A stretch of 64,000 nt of DNA, from assembly GCA_016194305.1 (NCBI GenBank), contig JACQBW010000025.1:47626-111625 (forward strand), in the 5' to 3' direction. Position numbers and translations under genes: made by a program. Position 1 is the first letter of the stretch; each line of letters opens with the position of its first letter. The DNA is from Nitrospirota bacterium. GTDB taxonomy: Bacteria > Nitrospirota > Nitrospiria > JACQBW01. A model generated the notes under the pieces. It worked only from the letters and a program-made list of their open reading frames with translations. It searched no databases and had not been told where the DNA came from. Shown here in pieces: positions 8,252-17,644 of the stretch.

Positions 8252-9418
8252 TTGACCATGTTTGACGATACAATCGAAAAATTGAAAAAAGAGGGACTCT
8301 ATCGCGCGCTTGCTTCCAGAATGCCTGGAAACGGACCAGAAATCGTGATAGACGGCAAAACGTATCTCTCATTCTCTTCCAACGATTATCTTGGACTCTC
8401 CCGTCATCCGAGGCTCATCGAAGCAGGCCAGGATGCTCTGAAACAATATGGAGCGGGAAGCGGCGCCTCAAGGCTCTTGTCGGGATCATTTCTTCCACAT
8501 CTCACGTTTGAAAACGAAATTTCAAAATTTAAAAACACCGAATCGGCACTTCTCTTCGGATCCGGGTATCTCGCCAACCTTGCTCTACTCTCTGCCCTGC
8601 CAAAAGAAGGAGATCTTGTTCTGGCAGATCGCCTGAATCATGCCAGCCTGATGGACGGGTGCCGGCTTAGCCGGGCCACATTCAAACTCTTTAGACATCG
8701 TGATATCGATCATTTGAGATACCTTCTTGACAAAAAGTCGAAAAACCAGAAGGCCTGGATCATTTCAGAAGGGGTATTCAGCATGGAGGGGGATCTTGCA
8801 GATCTTCCGGAACTTGTTTCCACTGCCCGGCAATTTCAAAGTGAACTCATCATCGACGATGCCCACGGATTCGGGGTCCTCGGAAAAAACGGACGTGGCA
8901 CATTTGAGCATTTCAATCTGGAACGGGAGAACAGGATTGAAATGGGAACCCTGGGCAAAGCAGCCGGTCTTTACGGAGCATTTGTTGCAGGTTCAAAATC
9001 GCTGATTGACTATTTGATCAATCGGGCCAAGCCATTTATCTATACCACCTCTCTTCCTCCTGCCATTCCAGCTATGGGAATTGTCGCTTTGCAACTCCTT
9101 TCCGAAGGCGAGGCGCTGAGATCCCGACTGAAAAAAAATCAAGCCATTTTCTACGCCCGCCTTCTTAAATCAGGTTTCTCGGTTACTGAAGGCATTACGC
9201 CGATTATTCCGATTTTGACAGGAGATAATTTTAAAACAATGGAATTTTCCAAAGCCCTGTTTGAAGAAGGCCTTTATATACCTGCGATACGCCCTCCCAC
9301 GGTTCCTGGAGGAAAGGGACGCCTGAGAATTTCACTTTCTGCCGCCCACAGTGAGGCTGATATTGAAATCTGTGTAAAACTGTTGACAAAATGGGGTAAA
9401 CATTTTGGGATTATCTAG
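8252..9418 (+). CDS. bioF: 8-amino-7-oxononanoate synthase (biotin synthesis)
   Basis: PLP enzyme condensing pimeloyl-ACP/CoA with L-alanine, the first committed ring-forming step of biotin synthesis. 388 residues with the alpha-oxoamine synthase pattern: SSNDYLGLSRHPRL, GSGASRLLSG, the PLP-ring Asp/His pair in IIDDAHGFGVLG and the Schiff-base lysine in GTLGKAAGLYG. The start is ambiguous: TTG at 8252 has GAAAG at a good 6-nt distance, while ATG at 8258 is the more usual codon. Glycine C-acetyltransferase is a close relative, but the adjoining bioD settles the call. It overlaps the next gene by 14 nt. Confidence 0.92.
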   Translation: MTMFDDTIEKLKKEGLYRALASRMPGNGPEIVIDGKTYLSFSSNDYLGLSRHPRLIEAGQDALKQYGAGSGASRLLSGSFLPHLTFENEISKFKNTESALLFGSGYLANLALLSALPKEGDLVLADRLNHASLMDGCRLSRATFKLFRHRDIDHLRYLLDKKSKNQKAWIISEGVFSMEGDLADLPELVSTARQFQSELIIDDAHGFGVLGKNGRGTFEHFNLERENRIEMGTLGKAAGLYGAFVAGSKSLIDYLINRAKPFIYTTSLPPAIPAMGIVALQLLSEGEALRSRLKKNQAIFYARLLKSGFSVTEGITPIIPILTGDNFKTMEFSKALFEEGLYIPAIRPPTVPGGKGRLRISLSAAHSEADIEICVKLLTKWGKHFGII

Positions 9419-10145
9419 ACAAAATGTCCTGATCGTCGGAGGCTCCGGCGGGCTTGGAATGGAACTCGCGAAAACTTTTTATGAAAAGCGGGACCGTTTG
9501 GCGCTTCATTACTTTCGTTCCGGAAAAAAGGCCAAACTTCTGATGAATGAACTGGGGCACTCCTCAGAATCAGATGATGCATTTACGTGCCAGGCCGATC
9601 TCCGGCAGGCGCATTCTGTCGATACGCTATTTGACTTGATCAAAAAAAGATGGTCTCATCTCGATGTTCTCATCCACAGCGGAGGATTAAATGAAGACGC
9701 CCTTTTTTCAAAGATCAGTGAAACAGACTGGAATGAAACCGTAAAGATCAATCTGACAGGGGTCTTTTTATGCATGAAACTTGCCGCTGGATGGATGATG
9801 GCCCAAAAGAAAGGTCACATTATTAATATTGCGTCGCGAAGCGGAATGACAGGACGAATCGGACAAGCGAGTTACGCCGCTTCCAAAGCAGGAGTCATCG
9901 GACTCACGAAAGCGGCTTCATTGGAATGGGGCATGGATCAGATACAGGTTAATGCAGTTTTACCAGGTTACCTCCCGACACCGATGGGATTAAAACTTTC
10001 ACTCCGGCATCAGCAGAAGATGGTTTTGGAAAACTCCCTTCACAAATCGTCTTCTTTGAAAGAAGTCGCTCAATTTATTTTCAATCTGAGCCGAATGGAA
10101 AATGTCTCGGGACAGGTTTTTAATCTTGACAGCAGGCTTATTTGA
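9405..10145 (+). CDS. Short-chain dehydrogenase/reductase, FabG-like, in the biotin operon
   Basis: 246 residues, classical SDR. The N-terminal dinucleotide site is GGSGGLG (near 12-18), the catalytic Ser is in IASRSGMTG, and Y-x3-K is in ASYAASKAG, followed by the PGYLPTPMG substrate loop. It most resembles 3-oxoacyl-ACP reductase. The start is TTG at 9405, inside the end of bioF, with GGGG 7 nt upstream. It is sandwiched between bioF and bioD with no gaps, so it likely acts in biotin synthesis, for example in building the pimeloyl chain. That role is inferred from position only; substrate residues do not define it. Confidence 0.85.
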   Translation: MGLSRQNVLIVGGSGGLGMELAKTFYEKRDRLALHYFRSGKKAKLLMNELGHSSESDDAFTCQADLRQAHSVDTLFDLIKKRWSHLDVLIHSGGLNEDALFSKISETDWNETVKINLTGVFLCMKLAAGWMMAQKKGHIINIASRSGMTGRIGQASYAASKAGVIGLTKAASLEWGMDQIQVNAVLPGYLPTPMGLKLSLRHQQKMVLENSLHKSSSLKEVAQFIFNLSRMENVSGQVFNLDSRLI

Positions 10146-10823
10146 ATGGGGGGACTCATCGGCCGTCACAAGAGGTTTTTTATAGCCGGAACCGATACCG
10201 AAGTCGGCAAGACTTATTTTGCCTGCCGTTTTATCGAACAGCTGATCGCTCGGGGCGAAAAGGTCGGCATTCTTAAGCCCATTGAAACAGGCATTCTGAC
10301 CAGAGAGGATTCGGATGCCGTACGCCTGATCACTGCTGCCCGCTCGAATATCCCGATAGAATCCGTCTCCCCTTACCGGTTCAGAACCGCCGCCGCACCC
10401 CGAGTCGCAGCACGCCTGGAAAAGAGACGGATTGATCCTCGAAGAATTGTGACCTCTTTCGAGTCAATCTCTTCCCAGCACAGATGGATGGTCGTCGAAG
10501 GGGCAGGTGGATTGAGGGTGCCGATTCAGAAACATTACGATATGACCGACCTGATCCTTGCTCTCGGGATTCCTGTCATTCTGGTCTCCCTTCAGAGGAT
10601 CGGAGCGATCAATCAGACCCTCCTGTCCCTCCATTTTGCAAAAGATCGGGGTTTGAATGTCCTGGCGGTCATATTGAATCAGCCTGAAGCATTTCCGGCG
10701 GAATCCCCTCTCCACGAAAACCAGAAAATGATCGGGGAGGAATGCGACGTTCCCATCCTGACTTTTAGGAGCAGAAAGTCCGAAGCGGGAAGGAACTTCT
10801 TTTGGAAGAAACTTCTCGGCTAG
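10146..10823 (+). CDS. bioD: Dethiobiotin synthetase
   Basis: ATP-dependent ring closure of 7,8-diaminopelargonic acid with CO2 to dethiobiotin. 225 residues, complete: P-loop GTDTEVGKT near 16-24, substrate lysine in LKPIETG, VVEGAGGLRVPI, and the late NQPEAF nucleotide-base segment. It starts immediately after the SDR stop. The last four bases overlap the 3' end of the convergent HD-GYP gene. bioA and bioB are not in the window, so the pathway is completed elsewhere. Confidence 0.94.
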   Translation: MGGLIGRHKRFFIAGTDTEVGKTYFACRFIEQLIARGEKVGILKPIETGILTREDSDAVRLITAARSNIPIESVSPYRFRTAAAPRVAARLEKRRIDPRRIVTSFESISSQHRWMVVEGAGGLRVPIQKHYDMTDLILALGIPVILVSLQRIGAINQTLLSLHFAKDRGLNVLAVILNQPEAFPAESPLHENQKMIGEECDVPILTFRSRKSEAGRNFFWKKLLG

Positions 10824-12253
10824 ACTTTTTCTTGAATGACTTCGATGAATATTTTGACCAGATCCGGATCAAACTGCTTGCCTGAATAACGGATCAATTC
10901 ATTTATGGCCGTCTGTGCGGGAAGAGCTTTTCGATAAGGCCGGTCGGTGGTCATGGCGTCATAGGTGTCCAGGATTGCAACAATCCTGGATGCCATCGGA
11001 ATTTTTTCACCGGCAATACCTTCCGGATAACCGGTTCCGTCAAAACATTCCTGGTGATGATAGATGATCGGAGCGACGGGCTTTAGAAATTTTATCTTTC
11101 TTAAAATATCTGCTCCAATTCTCGGGTGGAGCTTCATCTCATCATATTCAACCGGGGTCAGCTTTCCCGGTTTTCCCAATATCGCATCTTTTATGCCGAT
11201 CTTTCCGATATCATGAAGGGCCGCCCCATATCTTAACTGTTTTCGATCCTCCTGGCTCATATTCAACTTATCCGCAAGCAATAGGGAATAATCGACCAGC
11301 CTGTCACAGTGACCGCTGGTGTAGGAATCTTTCGCCTCGATCGCGGAAGCCAGCGCCTTTAATGACTCAAAGTGAGCGTTTTCAAGTTCTTCGATCAGTC
11401 CGTAATTTTCGAGAATAATGGAAAGTTGATGGCCGATGATTGAAAAAAGCTCTTTGTCCGGTGGCAAAAAGCCATTTTTCGAAACGCTCTTTAGGCAGAT
11501 CAGGATGCCGCGGGTATCATATTTGGAATTCAGCGGATAAACCATGAGCGATGAGAAATGAAAGGATTTAATTTGTTCGAAAACATCCTGATATTCATTA
11601 TCCGAATCTGAAATGAGCAGGGCTCTGAGGAGGTTTGAAAAACGCTGCTCAAGCCATCGAATAAGATCCGAAAGCTCGGCTCTGTATCCTGACTGATTCG
11701 TTTTTATTTCCTGAAAGACCGGTACGGAATACCCTTTCTCTCCGAAGGTGAATGAAACCAGATCGGCTCCCGATTCCCGGGAAATGAGCGTAAAGATCTG
11801 CTGGAAAATATCCCCCATTTTGGGTCTTTCAGCCAGATTTTGCGTCATTTCAAAAAGAGGCATTAAAAGTTTAAGCCTAACATTCTCTTTGATAATCCGG
11901 GATCTCCAGAGAGATTCTTCGACCGTATTTAACATCTCCTGGCGGGTAAACGGTTTCAGAATAAACCCGTAAATTCCGGTCTTTAGAAAATCGTTCCCGC
12001 TCTCGAGATCGTGGGGAGCAATCAGGAGCAGGCAGGGAATGTCACGGTAGGACTCCTTAATGATCGAAAAAAGAGAATGCATCTCTTTGAACATGAGATT
12101 GATAAGAACCAGGTCAAAAGATTCTTCATTCAAACGCTGGAGAGCCAGCTGGGCAGAATTCACCGCAAGAACAGAATAATCTTTCAAGACTTTCAACGTC
12201 ACTTGCCGAATCGAATCTTCCGAATCAATCAGGAGCAGCTTCTCATTTGCCAT
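10820..12253 (-). CDS. Degenerate receiver-GAF-HD-GYP protein, likely c-di-GMP phosphodiesterase
   Basis: 477 residues. Residues 5-120 form a CheY-like receiver: the acidic pair D10/E12-D13 and the conserved lysine in LKPF are present, but the phosphoacceptor position is Asn52 (LVLINLMF) instead of Asp. A GAF-like region follows (about 130-290). The HD-GYP domain has ALHDIGKIG, the paired YHHQE, and DGTGYPEG, so all main metal and GYP residues are present. HD-GYP proteins hydrolyse c-di-GMP. The receiver cannot be phosphorylated in the normal way and may work as a protein-interaction or constitutive domain. It may set the signal read by the riboswitch at 26.6 kb. Confidence 0.88.
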   Translation of the reverse strand: MANEKLLLIDSEDSIRQVTLKVLKDYSVLAVNSAQLALQRLNEESFDLVLINLMFKEMHSLFSIIKESYRDIPCLLLIAPHDLESGNDFLKTGIYGFILKPFTRQEMLNTVEESLWRSRIIKENVRLKLLMPLFEMTQNLAERPKMGDIFQQIFTLISRESGADLVSFTFGEKGYSVPVFQEIKTNQSGYRAELSDLIRWLEQRFSNLLRALLISDSDNEYQDVFEQIKSFHFSSLMVYPLNSKYDTRGILICLKSVSKNGFLPPDKELFSIIGHQLSIILENYGLIEELENAHFESLKALASAIEAKDSYTSGHCDRLVDYSLLLADKLNMSQEDRKQLRYGAALHDIGKIGIKDAILGKPGKLTPVEYDEMKLHPRIGADILRKIKFLKPVAPIIYHHQECFDGTGYPEGIAGEKIPMASRIVAILDTYDAMTTDRPYRKALPAQTAINELIRYSGKQFDPDLVKIFIEVIQEKV

Positions 12254-12309
12254 CGACTTTTTCCCGCCTGGTTAAAATGGGGTTAGACTAGCCATTCCAC
12301 CCTCTTTTG

Positions 12310-12963
12310 TCAATCAGTAATTTGGTCGTCTTTCATCACTTTTCGAACTTCTTCAAACAAGGTTTTCACGGCATATTTAATATTATCCTGCTCCCAGACC
12401 GCCGATATAACGGCTGCCCCTTTTGCACCGCATTCAAAGACCTTTTCGATATTTGACGCCGAAATCCCTCCGATCGCAATGACAGGGAGTTCCACTCCCC
12501 GTGCAACCTCCTGAAGCGCTCGTGTTCCAAGTTCAACCGATTCGTTTTTCGTCCCCGATGTAAAGACAGACCCAAATCCAATATAATCAGCCCCTCCCTT
12601 CTGGGCCTCCAGGGCCTGATTCAGGTTGTGCGTCGAAACTCCGATGATCCACTTTTTCCCCAGGAGTTTCCGCGCTTCTTTAATCGGTAAATCTTTCTGG
12701 CCGATATGAACGCCATCCGCGTCGGAAGCAAGGGCAATATCGAGATCGTCGTTGACAATATAAATAGCCCGATACCGTGCAGTTAATTCCCGCAGCCTAA
12801 TCGAGATTCGAAGTGCCTCCTTTTTGGAGCATTCTTTGTTTCTGTACTGGACAAACCGGATTCCTTCGGAAAGTGCTTCGTTCAAACGGGTAAAAAAGAG
12901 ATCCGGATTTCCGATGGAAGGAGGGGTAATAAGACAAATCTTCGCCTGGAGAATAGAGGTCAC
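12310..12963 (-). CDS. thiE: Thiamine-phosphate synthase
   Basis: Joins HMP-pyrophosphate and the thiazole phosphate to give thiamine phosphate. 217 residues, TIM barrel: QYRNKECSKKEAL, IVNDDLDIALASDADGVHIGQ, GVSTHN, DYIGFGSVFTSGTK and the phosphate-binding AIGGISASN are all present. The start codon is GTG. It lies 12 nt downstream of accC, an unusual partner, so it probably rides on that transcript. TenI-like isomerases are related, but the HIGQ and GSVFTSGTK segments fit ThiE. Confidence 0.92.
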   Translation of the reverse strand: MTSILQAKICLITPPSIGNPDLFFTRLNEALSEGIRFVQYRNKECSKKEALRISIRLRELTARYRAIYIVNDDLDIALASDADGVHIGQKDLPIKEARKLLGKKWIIGVSTHNLNQALEAQKGGADYIGFGSVFTSGTKNESVELGTRALQEVARGVELPVIAIGGISASNIEKVFECGAKGAAVISAVWEQDNIKYAVKTLFEEVRKVMKDDQITD

Positions 12964-12975
12964 GTCTATACGATC

Positions 12976-14334
12976 TTACTGATGAAGGGTCGGAATTAAT
13001 TTATCAAGATAGTTTGTAGCATATTTACTTTTGATAAATCCGGGGTCTTGAAATATTTTACGGTGAAGGGGAATGGTGGTCTCGATCCCTTCTATAATAA
13101 ACTCGTCAAGGGCCCTGCGCATTCGGGCAATCGCTTCAGTCCGGTTTTCTCCCCAGACAATCAATTTCGCAATCAGAGAGTCGTAATAGGGAGGAACATG
13201 ATATCCTGCAAAAGCCGCCGTGTCGATTCGAACTCCCGGACCCGTTGGCGTTCGAAACTGCTTGATTAAACCGGGTGAGGGTTTAAAATGATCCGGGGAT
13301 TCCGCATTGATCCGGCATTCGATGCAATGGCCCCTTCTTCTGACCTGATTCTGTTTGAAGTCAAGAGACCGGCCCGCAGAAATCTTGATTTGTTCCTTGA
13401 TCAGATCGACTCCGGTCACCATTTCGGTTATCGGATGTTCAACCTGTATCCGTGTATTCATTTCTATAAAATAAAACTTATGATCCGTGTCCATTAGAAA
13501 TTCGATCGTTCCGGCATTCACATATCCAATCGAATTCACGATCGACAGGGCAATTCTTCCCATTTCGTTCCGAGTCGACTCATCGACAACGGGCGAGGGA
13601 GTCTCTTCAATGATCTTTTGATGCCTTCTCTGAATGGAGCAGTCTCTTTCGCCCAGGTGGACCATATGGCCCTTTTCGTCACAAAGAATCTGTATTTCAA
13701 TATGTCTCGGTTCAATAAAGAACTTTTCCATATAAACACTGTCATCTCCAAATGCAGAGAGGGCTTCGGATTGGGCGATTTGAACCGCGTTCATCAACTC
13801 TTCTTCCTTGTTGACCACTCTCATCCCGCGTCCTCCTCCCCCGGAGGATGCCTTGATAATTAATGGATAGCCAATTCTTTTTGCAATATCCCTCGCATTT
13901 TCCTCTCCCATCAATTTCCCTTCACTCCCCGGAATGACAGGAATGCCGTTCTTAATCATCATCTCTTTCGCTTTGGCTTTGTTTCCCATCAGAGAGATCG
14001 ACTCTGCCGATGGACCAATAAACTTCACCCCTGCTGATTCGCAGACTTCAGAAAAATAGGCGCTCTCGGCAAGAAATCCATAACCTGGATGAATCGCCTC
14101 GGCGTCAGTGACTTCCGCCGCACTCAAAATATTGGGTATGTTTCGATAGCTCTGTGAAGCATCGGCAGGACCCACACAGACAGCCTCATCGGCAAATCGC
14201 ACATGAAGGGAATTCAAATCAGCTTCCGAGTAAATGGCAACGGTTTTGATCCCCATTTCCTTACAAGCCTGAATCACACGAAGTGCAATTTCTCCCCGAT
14301 TTGCGATTAAAATCTTCTTAAACATCATGGCCAT
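12976..14334 (-). CDS. accC: Acetyl-CoA carboxylase, biotin carboxylase subunit
   Basis: Carboxylates biotin on AccB in the first step of fatty-acid synthesis. 452 residues, ATP-grasp: [17 protein letters not shown], glycine-rich ATP loop [11 protein letters not shown], biotin/bicarbonate residues in the [15 protein letters not shown] segment, and the C-terminal CRINAESP. An internal ATG 9 nt after the first (MFKKIL) is an equally plausible start. It lies 60 nt downstream of accB in the usual accB-accC order. The biotin it needs is made by the nearby bioF-SDR-bioD unit. Confidence 0.96.
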   Translation of the reverse strand: MAMMFKKILIANRGEIALRVIQACKEMGIKTVAIYSEADLNSLHVRFADEAVCVGPADASQSYRNIPNILSAAEVTDAEAIHPGYGFLAESAYFSEVCESAGVKFIGPSAESISLMGNKAKAKEMMIKNGIPVIPGSEGKLMGEENARDIAKRIGYPLIIKASSGGGGRGMRVVNKEEELMNAVQIAQSEALSAFGDDSVYMEKFFIEPRHIEIQILCDEKGHMVHLGERDCSIQRRHQKIIEETPSPVVDESTRNEMGRIALSIVNSIGYVNAGTIEFLMDTDHKFYFIEMNTRIQVEHPITEMVTGVDLIKEQIKISAGRSLDFKQNQVRRRGHCIECRINAESPDHFKPSPGLIKQFRTPTGPGVRIDTAAFAGYHVPPYYDSLIAKLIVWGENRTEAIARMRRALDEFIIEGIETTIPLHRKIFQDPGFIKSKYATNYLDKLIPTLHQ

Positions 14335-14394
14335 TTTTCTAATCTAAAGGGTATTCAGAACAAGTTGATCAGGAACCCCGACCGGAACAAAACC

Positions 14395-14859
14395 TTACTG
14401 GGGTTCAATGGCAAACAGAGGTTCACCAAACTCCACCGGGTGTGCATTTTCAGTCAGTATTTCAACAACCTTGCCATCGACATCCGACTCGATTTCATTC
14501 ATCAGCTTCATGGCTTCAATGATACAAACGATCTGCCCTTTTTTGACAACCGTTCCAATTTCGACGTAAGACTCTGCATCCGGAGACGGAGAACGGTAGA
14601 AGGTTCCCACAATAGGTGCTTTGATTACTTTTTGATTCAGCGATGAACTCTCTTCGCTTCCGGCCTCCGATTCAACTGACAGCCCGTGGGTCAGGTTTGA
14701 CGTTTTCGCGCCCTTTTTCTCGTGTGACCCGTTCGCAACGACCCAGTCGTCCGTTCCTTTTTTGATCCTCACTCTGACCCCGGATTTTTCGAGTTCGAAC
14801 TCCACGATATCGGTTTTTTCCAAAACCTTTATAATTTCCCTTATCTCATCCATATTCAT
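14395..14859 (-). CDS. accB: Acetyl-CoA carboxylase biotin carboxyl carrier protein
   Basis: 154 residues. A charged N-terminal domain is followed by a Ser/Glu/Lys-rich linker and the C-terminal biotinyl domain with the lysine attachment motif [31 protein letters not shown] is the typical start of that domain. It is paired with accC downstream and efp upstream (70-nt gap), a common bacterial arrangement. Confidence 0.95.
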   Translation of the reverse strand: MNMDEIREIIKVLEKTDIVEFELEKSGVRVRIKKGTDDWVVANGSHEKKGAKTSNLTHGLSVESEAGSEESSSLNQKVIKAPIVGTFYRSPSPDAESYVEIGTVVKKGQIVCIIEAMKLMNEIESDVDGKVVEILTENAHPVEFGEPLFAIEPQ

Positions 14860-14929
14860 AATTCAAACACCTCTTCTCATATCATACTGGAAAATACATT
14901 TCGAGAATATGACCTGCCGTCTCCGACCC

Positions 14930-15493
14930 TTATTTGGAAACTCTTTCTATGTACGATCCTGTTCGGGAATCCACTTTAATCACGGCACCCTCATCCAGAT
15001 GAAGGGGAACCTTGATCAGAGCGCCTGTTTCCACTTTAGCCATTTTGGAACCGCCTGTGGCAGTATCCCCTTTGACACCCGGTGGAGTTTCAACTATCTT
15101 CAATTCGACAAACATGGGCGGAATGACTGAAAGCGCCTGTCCTTTATAGAAAACAACTTTTGCCTGCATATTTTCTTTCAGGTAATTCTGGGCACCTCCC
15201 ATTTGACTTTCCGGTATAAAGAGCTGTTCATAGTTGCCGGTGTCCATAAAATAGTAGTTTTTCCCTTCCGCATACAGATACTGCATCTCTTTTTCTTCGA
15301 CATCGGGTGCATCAAACTTTTCACCCGAGCGGAAATTCCTCTCAAGAACATTTCCCGTTTTCAGGTTTTTCATTTTCGTTTTTGCGAAAGCTGCCCCTTT
15401 GCCGGGTTTAACATGTTGATATTCGATTATTTCATACGGGTCGCCATTATACTCAATTTTAAGGCCACTTCTAAAGTCGGTGGTGGAGATCAT
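14930..15493 (-). CDS. efp: Translation elongation factor P
   Basis: 187 residues, full length. EF-P rescues ribosomes stalled at polyproline stretches, which are frequent in the Pro-rich proteins of this window. The modification loop reads VKPGKGAAF, so the tip residue is lysine (K34 type) rather than arginine. Lysylation by EpmA or an unmodified form is possible; no modifying enzyme is visible here. It lies between aroQ and accB. Confidence 0.96.
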   Translation of the reverse strand: MISTTDFRSGLKIEYNGDPYEIIEYQHVKPGKGAAFAKTKMKNLKTGNVLERNFRSGEKFDAPDVEEKEMQYLYAEGKNYYFMDTGNYEQLFIPESQMGGAQNYLKENMQAKVVFYKGQALSVIPPMFVELKIVETPPGVKGDTATGGSKMAKVETGALIKVPLHLDEGAVIKVDSRTGSYIERVSK

Positions 15494-15555
15494 TACGGGG
15501 ATATTCCTTCTATTTTAAAGTTAAAAATCAGAATGATTAATTTTAAAGAACTCAA

Positions 15556-16020
15556 TTAAGACTGACGCAAGTGGTAGACGGCCGCCTGAAGGCCCAAAAG
15601 ATAGCTTTTCGGACCAAACCCGGTAATTTGACCCAGGGCAACCGGCGCAATCATGGAATGGTGCCTGAACGGTTCCCTATTATAAATGTTTGAAAGATGA
15701 ACTTCAACCGTCGGAATCAACAAAGCTGAAATAGCATCTCGAATGGCGATACTGGTGTGCGTATAGGCGCCAGGATTAATAACCAGAGCATGGCATTTCA
15801 CTCCGCTTGTGTGGATATGTTCAATCAATTCCCCTTCCGAGTTAGACTGATGGATTTCCACATCAATCCCCAGGCGGTCCGCCTCAACCGAAATTTCCTG
15901 ATTGAGTTCTTCCAGTGTCAGACAACCATAGATCCCGGGCTCCCGTTTGCCCAATAAGTTAAGATTCGGGCCATGGAGAACCAGAATCCTTTGCCTCGAC
16001 TTTGATTTATTTGAACTCAT
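15556..16020 (-). CDS. aroQ: 3-dehydroquinate dehydratase, type II
   Basis: Third step of the shikimate pathway. 154 residues. HGPNLNLLGKREPGIYG holds the catalytic arginine/tyrosine region, HQSNSEGELI and INPGAYTHTSIAIRDA follow, and VEVHLSNIYNREPFRHHS has the catalytic His. The first 14 nt overlap the Roadblock gene, so the two are coupled. The efp start is 62 nt downstream. Confidence 0.95.
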   Translation of the reverse strand: MSSNKSKSRQRILVLHGPNLNLLGKREPGIYGCLTLEELNQEISVEADRLGIDVEIHQSNSEGELIEHIHTSGVKCHALVINPGAYTHTSIAIRDAISALLIPTVEVHLSNIYNREPFRHHSMIAPVALGQITGFGPKSYLLGLQAAVYHLRQS

Positions 16021-16366
16021 CTTTCAGCTGATCCATCTCCCGCCTGATGATAAACCGCCCTTTCCCAAAATTTCCGTCAGCGTCGAGAACCAGAACCAGG
16101 AAATATTCGTCATTGATTTTCTTGAATATCAAAATCGCCGATTCCATTTGAACCGTGAATTCAAGAGGAGAACCCTTCTTGAGAAATTCTGTTTTCTCCT
16201 TGAACTCCCGGAAAGTCTTGCAAAATTCAGCTCCCAATACATAAAGATCGAGGGGCTTCTCCTTCTTATATTCTTCGACCACAATGCCGTCATTTGCGAC
16301 AATTGCGGCTCCCAGAGCCTTATCTGATTCTTCTACTACTTTTCGCAAGATTTCAGAAAATCCCAT
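16007..16366 (-). CDS. Roadblock/LC7-domain protein
   Basis: 119 residues with the alpha/beta pattern of Roadblock/LC7: helix, AIVANDGIVVEEYK strand-turn-strand, helix, QMESAILIFKKINDEYFLVLVLD and a C-terminal helix. Such proteins (MglB, for example) regulate small GTPases in polarity or motility. No MglA-like GTPase is visible in the window. It is coupled to aroQ downstream and follows a TPR gene by 27 nt, so the TPR protein is a candidate partner. The partner idea is inference. Confidence 0.75.
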   Translation of the reverse strand: MGFSEILRKVVEESDKALGAAIVANDGIVVEEYKKEKPLDLYVLGAEFCKTFREFKEKTEFLKKGSPLEFTVQMESAILIFKKINDEYFLVLVLDADGNFGKGRFIIRREMDQLKDEFK

Positions 16367-16393
16367 AGCGATCCGTTCTGATTTTTTAAAAGA

Positions 16394-17470
16394 TTAATGG
16401 TTATTTTTGAGTATTTCAAGCCATTGCCTAAGTCTGGCAATTCGAGACTGGTTCTTGGAACTCACGGGAGATGACGCGGTTTGAACAGGAAGCGATGGCT
16501 CCTCCTGAGGAGGCATAATCGTTTCGAGAATGTCCTTTTCAATCTTTTCCGGTTCATTTTTCAGACCCAGGAGATTTCCGATCGTCCTGGCGTCTTCCAG
16601 CTGTTGCCGAACCGTTTCGTTATAGGGGTCCTGGTCAAGCAGTTTTTGATAGATATCAATGCCTTTTTGATAATGACCCTGCTTGATATAGAGTTCAGCC
16701 AGAGCCATAGTTTCCAGGTTCTCTTTTGACCTTCCCTCCCCTTTTTCCGAAGAGCCGCTTCTCTCGGGAGGCGCTTTAACCTCCTCTTTCATGATATCGG
16801 CAAAATCAAACTGGCTTTCCGGTTCTGCCTTCTCTATTTCCTTGTCTTCTTTTTTCCCATTTAACGAAACTTCTTCTGTTAAGGGAGGCGCCACAGAGAT
16901 CAACGCATCGGGAGGCGATTCAACTTCTTTTGCGGACTGCGCAATTTCTATTATATTAACCGGGGTTTCTGAATTTTCAGGGGACTCCGGCGGCAGAGGA
17001 GACGGTTCAGGAATTTTGACCTCCGGCGGTCGCCGCTCAGACTCTTTTCTGACTTCCTGTATCTTTTGAAGAAGGATGATCGCGTCGACATCTTTCGAAC
17101 TAAAAAAGAGGACCTGGTTGCAACACTTCTCTGCCTCTTTGAAAAGTTTATCGTCAAAATAGATTGAGGCGAGTTTCTTATTGACGATAAGATTGTCCGG
17201 GTTCACTTTCAAAATCTGTTCAAAGAGCTCTTTTGCTTCTTTTATTTTATTTTGGCCCGCGTATACTTTTCCCAGCAAAACCTTGGCACCCAGGTAGGAT
17301 GGATGGACTTTTAGACCGGTTTGAAGAACAATTAACGCCTCTTCAAGCATTCCCCCTTTGAAATATTCCTCTGCAAGGTTGAAAAATATTTTTGAACCGG
17401 GTTCTTTCTGAAGCTTTTCACTCAGCTTCGCAATCTCCGGAGATACCGTCCCCGCTGGCATGTCAGCCAT
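16394..17470 (-). CDS. TPR-repeat protein with long disordered linker
   Basis: 358 residues. Three to four N-terminal tetratricopeptide repeats (about 5-135; motifs such as AEEYFKGGMLEEALIVLQTGL) are followed by a Pro/Glu/Ser-rich linker (about 140-245). One more TPR (LAELYIKQGHYQKGIDIYQKL) follows and a basic C-terminus ends the protein. There is no signal peptide. AGGA lies 7 nt before the start. Same operon as the Roadblock gene; a scaffold role is likely but the ligand is unknown. Confidence 0.8.
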   Translation of the reverse strand: MADMPAGTVSPEIAKLSEKLQKEPGSKIFFNLAEEYFKGGMLEEALIVLQTGLKVHPSYLGAKVLLGKVYAGQNKIKEAKELFEQILKVNPDNLIVNKKLASIYFDDKLFKEAEKCCNQVLFFSSKDVDAIILLQKIQEVRKESERRPPEVKIPEPSPLPPESPENSETPVNIIEIAQSAKEVESPPDALISVAPPLTEEVSLNGKKEDKEIEKAEPESQFDFADIMKEEVKAPPERSGSSEKGEGRSKENLETMALAELYIKQGHYQKGIDIYQKLLDQDPYNETVRQQLEDARTIGNLLGLKNEPEKIEKDILETIMPPQEEPSLPVQTASSPVSSKNQSRIARLRQWLEILKNNH

Positions 17471-17644
17471 TCATTTTTCCTAAAATAATTAGTAATTACA
17501 ATGAGTTTATGATATCAGATCTCAAACAAAAGTCAAGCATGCGGCTTCAAACCCTCGTTTGAAAGGAAGTTTCAGGTCAAACCATAACCCAAACCAGGTC
17601 TTTTTTCAAAAAGAAAGAATAGTTCATGGATTCAGGACGAAAAA

